Source: Mycolicibacterium canariasense (lineage in GTDB: Bacteria; Actinomycetota; Actinomycetes; Mycobacteriales; Mycobacteriaceae). Taken from it: a stretch of DNA of 64,000 nt. Location: positions 1-64,000 of the forward strand of contig NZ_LQOL01000080.1 of the NCBI RefSeq assembly GCF_002101555.1, written 5' to 3'. The position numbers were made by a program, and so were the translations under genes. Shown here in pieces: positions 8,021 to 16,606 of the stretch. Position 1 is the stretch's first letter. Each line of letters opens with the position of its first letter. Below the pieces are notes generated by a model that was not told the origin of the DNA, made no database searches, and saw only the letters and a list, made by a program, of their open reading frames with translations.

Positions 8021-8045
8021 CCAGCTTTTTCCTAGGAAAAGCTGG
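8021..8045. repeat. Near-perfect palindrome upstream of the repeat protein
   Basis: The arms CCAGCTTTT and AAAAGCTGG surround a TCCTAGG centre over 25 bp, with one base of asymmetry. A TTGACG hexamer (8053-8058) and an AT-rich tract follow. The palindrome could be an operator upstream of the promoter of the large secreted protein, or a terminator for ribE readthrough. The 220-bp gap between ribE and the repeat protein holds no gene that I can see. Confidence 0.45.
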
Positions 8046-8149
8046 CTCAGTATTGACGCACGTGTTAACTTTCGCGGCAGTCAATTAGAAACCCGCTGGA
8101 TGGCCGCTGCGCTGCGGCCCGCCCGGACGGGGAGTCGGGAAGGAACACC

Positions 8150-11100
8150 GTGGCGGCTCATCGCAAGAGTTCAGCGAAAACCCGGAAGCGTGCTAGCGAG
8201 TTCGCAGTCGCCGCATTCCTGGGGTTGTCGGTCGCGGCAGCGCCCGCCATCGCGGCGGCGGACACCGGCGACAACAACACGCCGAACGGCGACGCCTCAC
8301 CCGGGTCGGCCGGCAGCACCGGCGGGACCACGGGCACCGCTACCGGCACCACGGGGAGCGCCACCGGCACCACCGGCTCGACCAGCGGCGCCACCACCGG
8401 GACCTCGGGTTCGACCGGTGGCGGCACCACCGGGACCGGATCGGGCCAGACCGGTTCCGCCGCGCACGAGACGAGCACGTCCGGTTCCACCGGGACGACC
8501 ACCACCACGAGTGTGAACGGCGGCCCCACCACGACGGTGAGCAGCTCGGGCGGCGCGCACACCGGGACCGCGGGCACATCCGGCACCGGCACGGGCACCG
8601 GGACTGCGGGGACGACGGGCACCACCGGCACGAGCACGGGCCCCGGCACGAGCACCGAAACGCCGGTTGTCCAGCAGCCCGGTGCCGGATCGACGAACCC
8701 GACCACCGGCTCGACCCCCACCACCGAACCCACGCCGACCCCCACGACCGAGCCGACCCCGACCACCGAGCCGACCCCGAGCACCGGCGCCGAGCAGCCG
8801 GTGGTGACCGGCACCTCGTCCACGAGCACGCCCACCGTGTCCGGGGCCAAGACCGCGACAGCCGCGACGGCGCCGGCACTGTTCAGCGCGTCGGCCACCA
8901 CCCCGACGCCCAATGCCCTGGCCGCGGTCACCGACCTGGTGCCCAAGCCGCCGACCATCCCGGCGTTCAACCCCTTCATGGGCATCATCAACGCCCTCGC
9001 CACCGGCCTGGAGAAACTGCTGCCTGCCTACGACGCCGACCCGATCCTGGCGCCCTCCCAGGTCGCCGCCGGCTGGGTGGTCGCGATCAACCAGATTCTG
9101 GCGGGCACCTACTGGAACGGCGCCCCGACGCCGTTCACGGTGCCGGTCTACATCCTGATGGTCGCCGCCTACCAGCGCTACGAGAACCTGGCCACCAACC
9201 ATCTGCCGGGTGCCCCGTCCGTCGTCGCCACCGGGCCGCTGCCGGGCACCTACAAGCTCACCAGCACCGATCCCGACGGCGACCCGCTGACCTACTGGGT
9301 GGACAGCCAGCCCAGCCAGGGCGCGATCGTGATGATTCCCGACGGTTCGTTCAGCTATGTGCCCACCCTGGCCGGGCTGCGCGACGGCGCCGACGTCACC
9401 TTCACCGTCCGCATCAACGACAGCCTCGGTTACCTCGCGCATCCGCTCACCCCCGACGGCAACGACGCCTACTACACCGTGAGCTTCCACTACGCCGGCA
9501 GCGGCCTGAACAACCTGCCCGAATTCGACTCCGACGGTGCCCCGACCGTCGTCGCGGTCAACCAGGTCACCGGCATCGTCACCGGCACCTCGCATGCCAC
9601 CGATCCGGACGGCGACACCCTCACGTACTCCGGAATCGCGTTGTACGGCAACGTCGTCGTCAACTCCGACGGCTCGTTCACCTACACGCCGACCGACACG
9701 GCCAGGCACACCGCCGCCGGTGACCTGGCTGCCTCGCTCGGTTTGGACAAGGACCTGGTGACCATCACCGTCAATGACGGCCGCGGTGGTATCGCCTTCA
9801 AATCCGTTGCGGTCGACGTGGTTCCGTCGAACGCGGGACCGACCGTCGACAAGGTCACCGTCGGCGACCCGAATGCCCTGCTGGGCACCGTGATCGGCAA
9901 GGTCACCGCCCACGACGACGACGGCGACGTCATCTCCTACGGCCCGGTGCTGATCACCACGAGCAAGGGCGGCGTGGTCGCGGTCAGCCTGCTCACCGGC
10001 GACTTCACCTACACCCCGTCGCTGGCGGCGCGGCACGCCGCGGCCGCCGACGACGCCACCGACGACGACAAGTCGGACACCTTCACCGTCACCCTGACCG
10101 ACGGGCACGGCGGCAGCACCGAGGTGGAGGTCACCGTGGGTGTCGCTCCCGGCCTCGACCTCAACTCTGCCCCGGTCTTCACATCCAACCCGACGGTGAC
10201 CAACACCAACCCGAGCACCGGCGTGGTGACGGGAACCTTCACCGTCAAGGACGACGACGGCGACACCCTGCACTACCTCGTGACGAACCTGCTGGGCCCG
10301 CTCACCGGCTCGGTGACCCTCGACGGTGGCACCTTCACCTACACGCCCACCGCCTCGGCCCGTCACCTGGCCGCGAGCATCCCGCTCACCGACACGGTGA
10401 CCATCACCGTCACCGACGGGCACGGCGGGATCACCATCAAGTCGGTGGCCGTTTCCATCCTGTCCGACAACTCGGCGCCCCAGGTCACCAATGTCCAAGT
10501 GGGCAGCCCGAATTCGCTCGGCATCGTGACCGGCAAGGTCACCGCGGGCGACCCCGACGACGGCGACATCATCAGCTACGGGCCGATCACCTTCACCACC
10601 GGCAAGGGCGGCCTGGTCACCGTCGGAGCCCTCACCGGCACCTTCAGCTACGCGCCCTCGCTGACGGCCCGGCACCTGGCCGCGTCCACCACCGCGACCG
10701 CCGACGACAAGGTGGACACGTTCACCATCACGGTGAGCGACGGCCACGGCGGCACCGTCGACGTGCCGATCTCGGTGGACATCCTGGGCGCCAACACCGA
10801 TCCGGCCGGTCTGCCCAGCATCAGCCTGCCCGACTCCAACGGCGTGGTGCGCGGCAGCATCATCGGCACCGACCTCGACGGTGACTCGCTGAGCTACAGC
10901 CTGGTCAACGGCTCCAACCCGACGGGCGCCACCACCGGCTCGTCCTACTCGGTGGGTGGTGGCATCGTGCAGTTGGCGGCCGACGGCACCTACACCTTCA
11001 TCCCCAAGCCGTCCACGTCGATCATCCCGGGCCTGGATACCGACTCGTTCTACGTGACCATCACCGACGGCCACGGCGGGACCTCGACGGTGAAGGTGAC

Positions 11101-12988
11101 CCCCCTGGCCAACCTCACCATCGGCACCTCCACCACCTCGACCGCACCCAACGTGGAGAGCGGCAAGCTCAACGTCTCCAACGGCAACACCGGGCTGCTC
11201 ACCTACAGCCTGGGCACCGACGCGGCCAAGGGCACGGTGGTGGTCAACGCCGACGGCACCTACACCTACACCCGCAACCCGGCGCTGGGCCACAACATCA
11301 CGGCCGCCGACACCTTCACCGTGCTCGGCACCGATGCGAACGGCCGCACCATCACGGTGGCGACCGTCAGCGTGTCCCCGCCGCTGGTCAACACCGCCCC
11401 GTCGGCCGGCGGTGCCGGCACCACGATCTCGGACAGCAGCCTGATCGATCGCGGCATGATCGGCGGTGTCGCCGTCACCCCGGCCACCCAGACCACCACC
11501 GGCACGTTCACCACGACCGACCCGGACGGCGATCCGGTGACGTTCGCCGGCGGCATCTACAACACCACCAAGGGCGGCACCGTCACGGTCACCTCCGGTG
11601 GCGGGTTCCTGTACAGCTGGATCACCTACTCCGACGCGCACCACAAGGCCGCCGCCGACAACGCCCCCGCCTCCGACAAATTCGACACCGTCACCATCAA
11701 CGTGTCCGACGGTCAGGGCGGCACGACGGCGGTCACCTTCTCGGTGCCGATCATCGCCAGCAACGCCGGACCGTCGTCGAACGTGTCGGTGGGCTCGGCC
11801 GACACCCTGGGTGTGGTGCGCGGGTCGGTCTCGGGTTCGGACAGCGACGGGGACTCCGTCACCTACAGCCTGGTCAACGGCGGTAACCCGGCCGGGGCCA
11901 CCACCAACTCCGCCTACACCACCAATGGCGGTGTGGTGCAACTGAAGTCGGACGGCACATTCGTCTACATCCCGACCACCTCGGCGGCCGGCACCGACTC
12001 GTTCAAGGTCACCGTCTACGACGGGCACGGCGGTAGCAGCACCGCCACCGTCAGCGTCCCGATCGTGGCGCCGAGCACCACGACGCTGGGCACCGCCACC
12101 AACGTGCAGAGCGGCAAGCTGAGCATCCCGACCGCCGACCTCGGTCTGCTGACCTACGGCAAGGGCTCCGACGGTGCCAAGGGCACCGTGGTGGTCAACG
12201 CCGACGGCAGCTACACCTACACCCGCAACGCGGCGCTGGGCCACTCCACCACGCCCAACGACACCTTCACCATCACCGGCACCGACGCCAACGGCAAGAC
12301 CGTGACATTCACGGTGAGTGTGGCACCGCCGGTGGCCAACGCGGCGCCGACGGGTGGCAGCGTCACCATCACCAGTTCGTCGCTGAACCTGGTGAACCTC
12401 GGTGTCACCAAACGGCAGTCGACCACCGGCACCATCGCGGCCTCCGACGCCGACAACGACGCGGTCACGTTCGGCGCCGGAACACTGTCGACCACCAACG
12501 GCGGGACCGTCACCGTCAACGCGGACGGCACGTTCTCCTACACCATCGACAAGGCGTTCACCACGTCGTATTACCACGACGCGGCCAAGATCGGGGCCAC
12601 CGGCAACACCGTCGCCGACTCCTTCACCGTGACGATCAACGACGCCTTCGGCGGCAGCACCAGCTACGTGGTGAAGGTGCCGATCTATGCGGAGAACAGC
12701 GCGCCATCGGCGCTCCCGGCCGGACTGAAGATTCCCGAAACGTTCCTCGCCGGCGCCTCCTGGTCGGGGCTGCTGTCGTCCGACGGCGACCTTGACGGGC
12801 TGACGTACACCGTCACCCAGCAACCGCAGCATGGCAACGCGTCCTATGCGGCGGGCATCCTGAGCGTCACCAAGGATGCCAACAGCGGTGACACCATCAC
12901 CCTCACTGTGACCGACGGCTACTACGTCGTGGACAACGGCGTGGTCACCTCGACGCCCGCCAGTGCGTCCAGGACCTATACCGTCTGA
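8150..12988 (+). CDS. Giant secreted Ig/cadherin-like tandem-repeat protein
   Basis: The 1,612-residue product begins with a basic n-region and a hydrophobic stretch ending AAAPAIAAA (about residues 20-36), a Sec-type signal peptide. Residues about 40-235 are low-complexity Gly/Thr/Ser/Pro sequence. Residues about 250-350 form a folded-looking segment (PFMGIINALATGLEKLLP, NQILAGTYW). About ten Ig/cadherin-like or VCBS-like beta repeats fill the rest. They are marked by acidic motifs such as DPDGDPL, DDDGDVI, DLDGDSL and DSDGDSV, which are likely calcium ligands, and by DGSFTYTPT-type strands. There is no C-terminal sorting signal or membrane anchor. The GTG start follows a good GGGAAGGA site at 8137-8144. 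An adhesin or cell-surface stalk is plausible but not shown. Confidence 0.88.
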   Translation: MAAHRKSSAKTRKRASEFAVAAFLGLSVAAAPAIAAADTGDNNTPNGDASPGSAGSTGGTTGTATGTTGSATGTTGSTSGATTGTSGSTGGGTTGTGSGQTGSAAHETSTSGSTGTTTTTSVNGGPTTTVSSSGGAHTGTAGTSGTGTGTGTAGTTGTTGTSTGPGTSTETPVVQQPGAGSTNPTTGSTPTTEPTPTPTTEPTPTTEPTPSTGAEQPVVTGTSSTSTPTVSGAKTATAATAPALFSASATTPTPNALAAVTDLVPKPPTIPAFNPFMGIINALATGLEKLLPAYDADPILAPSQVAAGWVVAINQILAGTYWNGAPTPFTVPVYILMVAAYQRYENLATNHLPGAPSVVATGPLPGTYKLTSTDPDGDPLTYWVDSQPSQGAIVMIPDGSFSYVPTLAGLRDGADVTFTVRINDSLGYLAHPLTPDGNDAYYTVSFHYAGSGLNNLPEFDSDGAPTVVAVNQVTGIVTGTSHATDPDGDTLTYSGIALYGNVVVNSDGSFTYTPTDTARHTAAGDLAASLGLDKDLVTITVNDGRGGIAFKSVAVDVVPSNAGPTVDKVTVGDPNALLGTVIGKVTAHDDDGDVISYGPVLITTSKGGVVAVSLLTGDFTYTPSLAARHAAAADDATDDDKSDTFTVTLTDGHGGSTEVEVTVGVAPGLDLNSAPVFTSNPTVTNTNPSTGVVTGTFTVKDDDGDTLHYLVTNLLGPLTGSVTLDGGTFTYTPTASARHLAASIPLTDTVTITVTDGHGGITIKSVAVSILSDNSAPQVTNVQVGSPNSLGIVTGKVTAGDPDDGDIISYGPITFTTGKGGLVTVGALTGTFSYAPSLTARHLAASTTATADDKVDTFTITVSDGHGGTVDVPISVDILGANTDPAGLPSISLPDSNGVVRGSIIGTDLDGDSLSYSLVNGSNPTGATTGSSYSVGGGIVQLAADGTYTFIPKPSTSIIPGLDTDSFYVTITDGHGGTSTVKVTPLANLTIGTSTTSTAPNVESGKLNVSNGNTGLLTYSLGTDAAKGTVVVNADGTYTYTRNPALGHNITAADTFTVLGTDANGRTITVATVSVSPPLVNTAPSAGGAGTTISDSSLIDRGMIGGVAVTPATQTTTGTFTTTDPDGDPVTFAGGIYNTTKGGTVTVTSGGGFLYSWITYSDAHHKAAADNAPASDKFDTVTINVSDGQGGTTAVTFSVPIIASNAGPSSNVSVGSADTLGVVRGSVSGSDSDGDSVTYSLVNGGNPAGATTNSAYTTNGGVVQLKSDGTFVYIPTTSAAGTDSFKVTVYDGHGGSSTATVSVPIVAPSTTTLGTATNVQSGKLSIPTADLGLLTYGKGSDGAKGTVVVNADGSYTYTRNAALGHSTTPNDTFTITGTDANGKTVTFTVSVAPPVANAAPTGGSVTITSSSLNLVNLGVTKRQSTTGTIAASDADNDAVTFGAGTLSTTNGGTVTVNADGTFSYTIDKAFTTSYYHDAAKIGATGNTVADSFTVTINDAFGGSTSYVVKVPIYAENSAPSALPAGLKIPETFLAGASWSGLLSSDGDLDGLTYTVTQQPQHGNASYAAGILSVTKDANSGDTITLTVTDGYYVVDNGVVTSTPASASRTYTV

Positions 12989-13010
12989 TCGATCCCCGCG
13001 GCCCGTCCCG

Positions 13011-13042
13011 ATGCCCGCCGGTCCCCAGGGACCGGCGGGCAT
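13011..13042 (+). terminator. Strong hairpin terminator after the repeat protein
   Basis: A perfect 14-bp stem (left arm ATGCCCGCCGGTCC) closes a 4-base CCAG loop, 22 bases after the stop codon. No T-tract follows, which is usual for mycobacterial terminators. It isolates the repeat-protein gene from ribBA. Confidence 0.85.
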
Positions 13043-13064
13043 TAAACGTCGCGGTGCGGTGGTT

Positions 13065-13070
13065 CATACT
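13065..13070 (+). promoter_or_regulatory. -10 box for ribBA
   Basis: CATACT lies about 35 bases before the ribBA ATG, and a good AGGTGG ribosome-binding site is at 13094-13099. The leader is too short for an FMN riboswitch, and none of its conserved helices is visible. Confidence 0.45.
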
Positions 13071-13105
13071 GAGGTGGAAATGCGAACGCTAAAAGGTGGC
13101 ACAAG

Positions 13106-14380
13106 ATGACGAGGCTCGATTCCATCGAGCGGGCCGTGGCCGACATCGCGGCGGGCAAGGCCGTCGTGGTCATCGACGACGAAGACCGCGAAAACGAGGG
13201 CGATCTGATTTTCGCCGCCGAGAAGGCCACCCCCGAATTGGTGGCGTTCATGGTGCGTTACACCTCGGGTTATCTGTGTGTGCCGCTGGATGGCGCCATC
13301 TGTGACCGCCTGGGCCTGCTGCCCATGTACGCGGTGAACCAGGACAAACACGGCACCGCCTACACCGTCACGGTGGACGCCAAACAGGGCGTCGGCACCG
13401 GCATCTCTGCATCGGACCGCGCCACCACCATGCGCGCGCTGGCCGATCCGGGCGCCGTCGTCGAGGACTTCACCAAGCCCGGCCACGTGGTGCCGCTACG
13501 GGCCAAGGACGGCGGGGTGCTGCGCCGGCCCGGCCACACCGAGGCCGCCGTCGACCTGGCCCGGCTGGCCGGCCTACAGCCGGCCGGCGCGATCTGCGAG
13601 ATCGTCAGCCAGAAGGACGAGGGCGCCATGGCCCAGACCGACGAGCTGCGCATCTTCGCCGACGAACACGACTTGGCCCTGATCTCGATCGCCGACCTGA
13701 TCGAATGGCGCCGCAAGCACGAGAAGCACATCGAGCGGGTCGCCGAGGCCCGTATCCCGACCCGGCACGGCGAGTTCCGTGCCGTCGGATACACCAGCAT
13801 CTACGAGGATGTCGAGCATGTCGCCCTGGTGCGCGGCGACATCGCCGGCCCGGAATCCGACGGCCACGACGTGCTGGTGCGGGTGCACTCGGAATGCCTG
13901 ACCGGCGACGTGTTCGGTTCGCGCCGGTGCGACTGCGGGCCGCAGCTGGACGCGGCCATGGCCATGGTGGCGCGCGAGGGCCGCGGCATCGTGCTCTACA
14001 TGCGCGGGCACGAGGGCCGCGGCATCGGCCTGCTGCACAAGCTGCAGGCCTACCAGTTGCAGGACGCCGGCGCCGACACCGTGGACGCCAACCTGGAACT
14101 GGGCCTGCCCGCCGACTCTCGCGACTACGGCATCGGCGCCCAGATCCTGGTGGACCTGGGTGTGCGGTCCATGCGGCTGCTCACCAACAACCCGGCCAAG
14201 CGGGTGGGCCTGGACGGCTACGGGCTGCACATCATCGAGCGGGTTCCGCTGCCGGTGCGGGCCAACTCGGAGAACATCCGCTACCTGATGACCAAACGTG
14301 ACCGGATGGGGCACGACCTGGTGGGCCTGGAGGACTACGACGAAGTTTCCCCGCCGGGGGAGTTCGGTGGCGCCCTGTGA
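13106..14380 (+). CDS. ribBA: Bifunctional DHBP synthase / GTP cyclohydrolase II
   Basis: The 424-residue fusion has two domains. The N-terminal half (about 1-200) is 3,4-dihydroxy-2-butanone-4-phosphate synthase, with the acidic loop DDEDRENEGDL and GHTEAAVDLARLAG. The C-terminal half is GTP cyclohydrolase II, with zinc-cysteine motif ECLTGDVFGSRRCDCG, MRGHEGRGIGLLHKLQAY and LTNNPAKRVGLDGYG. The protein supplies both starting compounds of riboflavin synthesis. It overlaps ribH by 4 nt (GTGA). It corresponds to Rv1415 (ribA2). Residues typical of both active sites are present. Confidence 0.96.
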   Translation: MTRLDSIERAVADIAAGKAVVVIDDEDRENEGDLIFAAEKATPELVAFMVRYTSGYLCVPLDGAICDRLGLLPMYAVNQDKHGTAYTVTVDAKQGVGTGISASDRATTMRALADPGAVVEDFTKPGHVVPLRAKDGGVLRRPGHTEAAVDLARLAGLQPAGAICEIVSQKDEGAMAQTDELRIFADEHDLALISIADLIEWRRKHEKHIERVAEARIPTRHGEFRAVGYTSIYEDVEHVALVRGDIAGPESDGHDVLVRVHSECLTGDVFGSRRCDCGPQLDAAMAMVAREGRGIVLYMRGHEGRGIGLLHKLQAYQLQDAGADTVDANLELGLPADSRDYGIGAQILVDLGVRSMRLLTNNPAKRVGLDGYGLHIIERVPLPVRANSENIRYLMTKRDRMGHDLVGLEDYDEVSPPGEFGGAL

Positions 14381-14850
14381 GCGGTCACGGTGTACCCGAC
14401 CTGCCCGATATCGACGCCTCGGACGTGTCGCTGGCCATCGTGGCCAGCACCTGGCACACCACCATCTGTGATGCCCTGCTCGACGGTGCGGTGCGGGCCG
14501 CCAAGCAGCTCGGGGTGACCGAACCGAGCATCGTCCGGGTGCTCGGTGCGATCGAAATCCCGGTGGTGGCACAGGCATTGGCCGCCAAGCACGACGCGGT
14601 GGTCGCGCTCGGTGTGGTGATCCGTGGAGAGACACCGCATTTCGACTACGTGTGTGACGCCGTCACCCAGGGCCTGACCCGGGTGTCGCTGGACGAGTCC
14701 ACCCCGGTGGCCAACGGCGTGCTGACCACCAACACCGAAGCGCAGGCGCTGGACCGGGCCGGGCTGCCGAATTCCGGTGAGGACAAGGGCGCTCAGGCGG
14801 TGGCCGCAGCCCTGTCGACGGCGGTGGTACTCCGCGACATCCGGTCATGA
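14377..14850 (+). CDS. ribH: 6,7-Dimethyl-8-ribityllumazine synthase
   Basis: The 157-residue protein condenses the ribBA and ribD pathway products to form the lumazine substrate of RibE. Diagnostic segments are VASTWHTTICDALLDGA, VLGAIEIPV, ALGVVIRGETPHFDYV (with the catalytic-loop histidine) and NGVLTTNTEAQALDRAG. The length is typical for a family that assembles into pentamers or icosahedra. The GTG start overlaps the ribBA stop, and its own 3' end overlaps the next gene by 4 nt. Confidence 0.97.
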   Translation: MSGHGVPDLPDIDASDVSLAIVASTWHTTICDALLDGAVRAAKQLGVTEPSIVRVLGAIEIPVVAQALAAKHDAVVALGVVIRGETPHFDYVCDAVTQGLTRVSLDESTPVANGVLTTNTEAQALDRAGLPNSGEDKGAQAVAAALSTAVVLRDIRS

Positions 14851-15353
14851 CGGCCGGCGAGGAGCCGGAGGCGGATGGCACGCCTGCACAGGCGTCCTGG
14901 GAGCTGGACATCAAGCCGCATCTGACCCCGTACTTCGTCTATCTGGCGGCCTTCCTGATCGCCGCGGCCCACATCACCGTCGGCTTCCTGCTCAAGGTGG
15001 GGTCCACCGGCGTGGTGTTCCGCACCTCCGATCAGATCGCCATGGGTGTGCTCGGCGTGCTGCTGGGCGGCCTGGTGCTGCTGTTCGCCCGGCCCCGGCT
15101 GAAGGCCGGACCCACCGGAATAGCCGTCCGGAACCTGCTCGGTTACAAGCTGATTCCATGGTCGGACGTGGTCGACGTGTCGTTCCCCGGCGGTGCCCGG
15201 TGGGCCAGGGTGGACCTGGCCGACGACGAGTACACGCCGGCCATGGCGATCCAGGCGGTGGACAAGGAGCGGGCCGTCGACGCGATGGACCGGCTGCGCG
15301 CGCTGCTGGACCGCTACCGGCCCGACCTCAACTCACGGTCAGCGACATCGTGA
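14847..15353 (+). CDS. PH-domain membrane protein (Rv1417 type)
   Basis: This encodes 168 residues. Two transmembrane helices (about residues 28-50 and 62-80) are followed by a cytosolic bacterial PH-like domain with GIAVRNLLGYKLIPWSDVVDVSF and an acidic surface strand. Such domains are common behind ribH in mycobacteria; a specific role is not known. The ATG overlaps the ribH stop (ATGA). The last 26 bases overlap the end of the convergent GNAT gene. Confidence 0.85.
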   Translation: MTAGEEPEADGTPAQASWELDIKPHLTPYFVYLAAFLIAAAHITVGFLLKVGSTGVVFRTSDQIAMGVLGVLLGGLVLLFARPRLKAGPTGIAVRNLLGYKLIPWSDVVDVSFPGGARWARVDLADDEYTPAMAIQAVDKERAVDAMDRLRALLDRYRPDLNSRSATS

Positions 15354-15819
15354 CCTCGTCCGCGGTGGCCCCCTCGGCCGAGCAGACGACGAACCCCAGA
15401 CTGTCGTACACGGCCCGCGCACGGGCGTTGTCGATGTTGACCCGCAACGTCACCCGGCGCACCCGCTGAGTGCGTGCCCAGCGCACCGCCTCGGCCACCA
15501 GCGTCCGACCCAGACCCAGCCCACGAATGGACGGGTCGAGCCACAGCGAGTACAGGTAGACGGCCTCCGAACCCTGGCGCTGCGCGGCGATCAGCCCGAT
15601 CGGCCGGTTGTCCACCACGATGGCGAACTGGGCGTGCGCGCGCAGCCGTCGGCGCCACTGGGCGGCGGTGAAGGTGGACTCCCGCTGGAACTGGGGATCG
15701 TCGGTGCCCAGCGCGTCGGTGAGCGCACGCAACCGCACCCCGGCGAAGGCTCGCCAATCGGTCTCGGTCAACCGGGCGACCCGCGCGCCACTCATCTCCG
15801 TGCCCGTCCCGTGCGCCAT
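15328..15819 (-). CDS. GNAT family N-acetyltransferase
   Basis: The 163-residue protein has the acetyl-CoA-binding motif A of the GNAT fold, LDPSIRGLGLGRTLVAEAVRWA (quoted here only in part: RGLGLGRTL), and the beta-strand/helix ending NIDNARARAVYDSLGFV. The substrate cannot be inferred. The ATG at 15819 is preceded at seven bases by a GATACT box (15827-15832 on the opposite strand), so it is probably leaderless. It is divergent from the murL operon and overlaps the PH-domain gene tail by 26 bp. Confidence 0.9.
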   Translation of the reverse strand: MAHGTGTEMSGARVARLTETDWRAFAGVRLRALTDALGTDDPQFQRESTFTAAQWRRRLRAHAQFAIVVDNRPIGLIAAQRQGSEAVYLYSLWLDPSIRGLGLGRTLVAEAVRWARTQRVRRVTLRVNIDNARARAVYDSLGFVVCSAEGATADEVTMSLTVS

Positions 15820-15826
15820 GGCGTCC

Positions 15827-15855
15827 AGTATCGCTGCTGCTGGTTACGGTAGTAT
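15827..15855. promoter_or_regulatory. Divergent leaderless promoter pair
   Basis: The 40-base gap between two start codons holds a minus-strand -10 box (GATACT, complement of 15827-15832) for the GNAT gene. It also holds a plus-strand -10 box (TAGTAT, 15850-15855) four bases before the ATG at 15860. The two polymerase sites would overlap, so expression of the two units may be mutually exclusive. Confidence 0.5.
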
Positions 15856-15859
15856 CGGC

Positions 15860-16606
15860 ATGTCGATGACTACTCCCGCGTTCGTATCCACCTCGGCTGA
15901 CGGCCCCTCCGGAAGCGACACACCGCTCGTCTCGGCCACCGCACTCATCGGGGGTCTCGGTACCCAGCCCGCCGTCACACTCCCGGTCGTGACCGGACGC
16001 GAACCCGATTACGACGCCCTCTGGCACTGGCTGGCCGAGCCCGCGGAATTCTTCGGGGTCGCCATGCCCGCCGCCGACGGGTTGCGGCGAGCGATGACCG
16101 ACGCCACCACCGAACTGCACCGCAGGTACGGCACCGCCACCGCGGCAGTTACCGTGCTGGTCGTGGACGTGGCCGGGGCGCCGCAGTTCGTGGTCACCGG
16201 CACACCGATCGAACCGGTGCGCCCCCGGCCGGTCAGCCTGGCCACCCGTGCCGGCGTGGCGGCGCCGCCGTACTGGCAGCAGATGGCCGCCCGCACCACC
16301 AGCCGGGCCGACGCGCTGCTGACCGCACGCGAGCTGGCCGGCGCCGGACACGCCGACGCGGTACCGGCCGACGGTCGCCGCATCGGGGCGCCGCTGTTGG
16401 GTGCGCTGCTGTGCGACACGCGTGACGGTCGGATCGGCCTGGGCGCCGACCGGCTGGCCCGGCTGCGCGCGGCCGGGTTGCTGGGCGCCGACGTCACCAC
16501 CACTGCCGACGACCCGGTCGACCTGGACGCCGTGCGGCGGGCGTGGTGGGTGTCACCGGTATTCGAGACCCATCCGGTGAGCGCGATCGGGGATCGCCGG
16601 TTATGA
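15860..16606 (+). CDS. Uncharacterised lysine-free protein in the murL operon
   Basis: The protein has 248 residues from the ATG at 15860; a second ATG lies at 15866. I do not recognise a confident family. The C-terminal half (ADALLTARELAGAGHADAV then RIGAPLLGALL) faintly recalls fold-type IV PLP aminotransferases, but the sequence has no lysine anywhere, so it cannot form the internal aldimine. The last residues WWVSPVFETHPV look conserved in style. The gene overlaps murL by 4 nt (ATGA), implying that it works with the MurL/MurD2 pair, perhaps as a binding or scaffold subunit. That role is inference from position only. Confidence 0.7.
   Translation: MSMTTPAFVSTSADGPSGSDTPLVSATALIGGLGTQPAVTLPVVTGREPDYDALWHWLAEPAEFFGVAMPAADGLRRAMTDATTELHRRYGTATAAVTVLVVDVAGAPQFVVTGTPIEPVRPRPVSLATRAGVAAPPYWQQMAARTTSRADALLTARELAGAGHADAVPADGRRIGAPLLGALLCDTRDGRIGLGADRLARLRAAGLLGADVTTTADDPVDLDAVRRAWWVSPVFETHPVSAIGDRRL

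Noticed and set aside
6492..8084. 530-residue version of LprG
   Set aside because: The extension is antisense to ribE, and the lipoprotein signal peptide starts at 7223 or 7232.
9200..12900. CRISPR-like or tandem DNA repeat array
   Set aside because: The periodicity is at the protein level, in one open frame, with diverged units and no constant-length spacers.
8297..13042. 1,581-codon open frame antisense to the repeat protein
   Set aside because: Long antisense frames are expected in GC-rich genes with biased third positions. It has no start signal, and its translation is low-complexity Gly/Arg sequence.
12989..13105. FMN riboswitch before ribBA
   Set aside because: The leader after the terminator is only about 60 bases and lacks the conserved helices of the RFN element.
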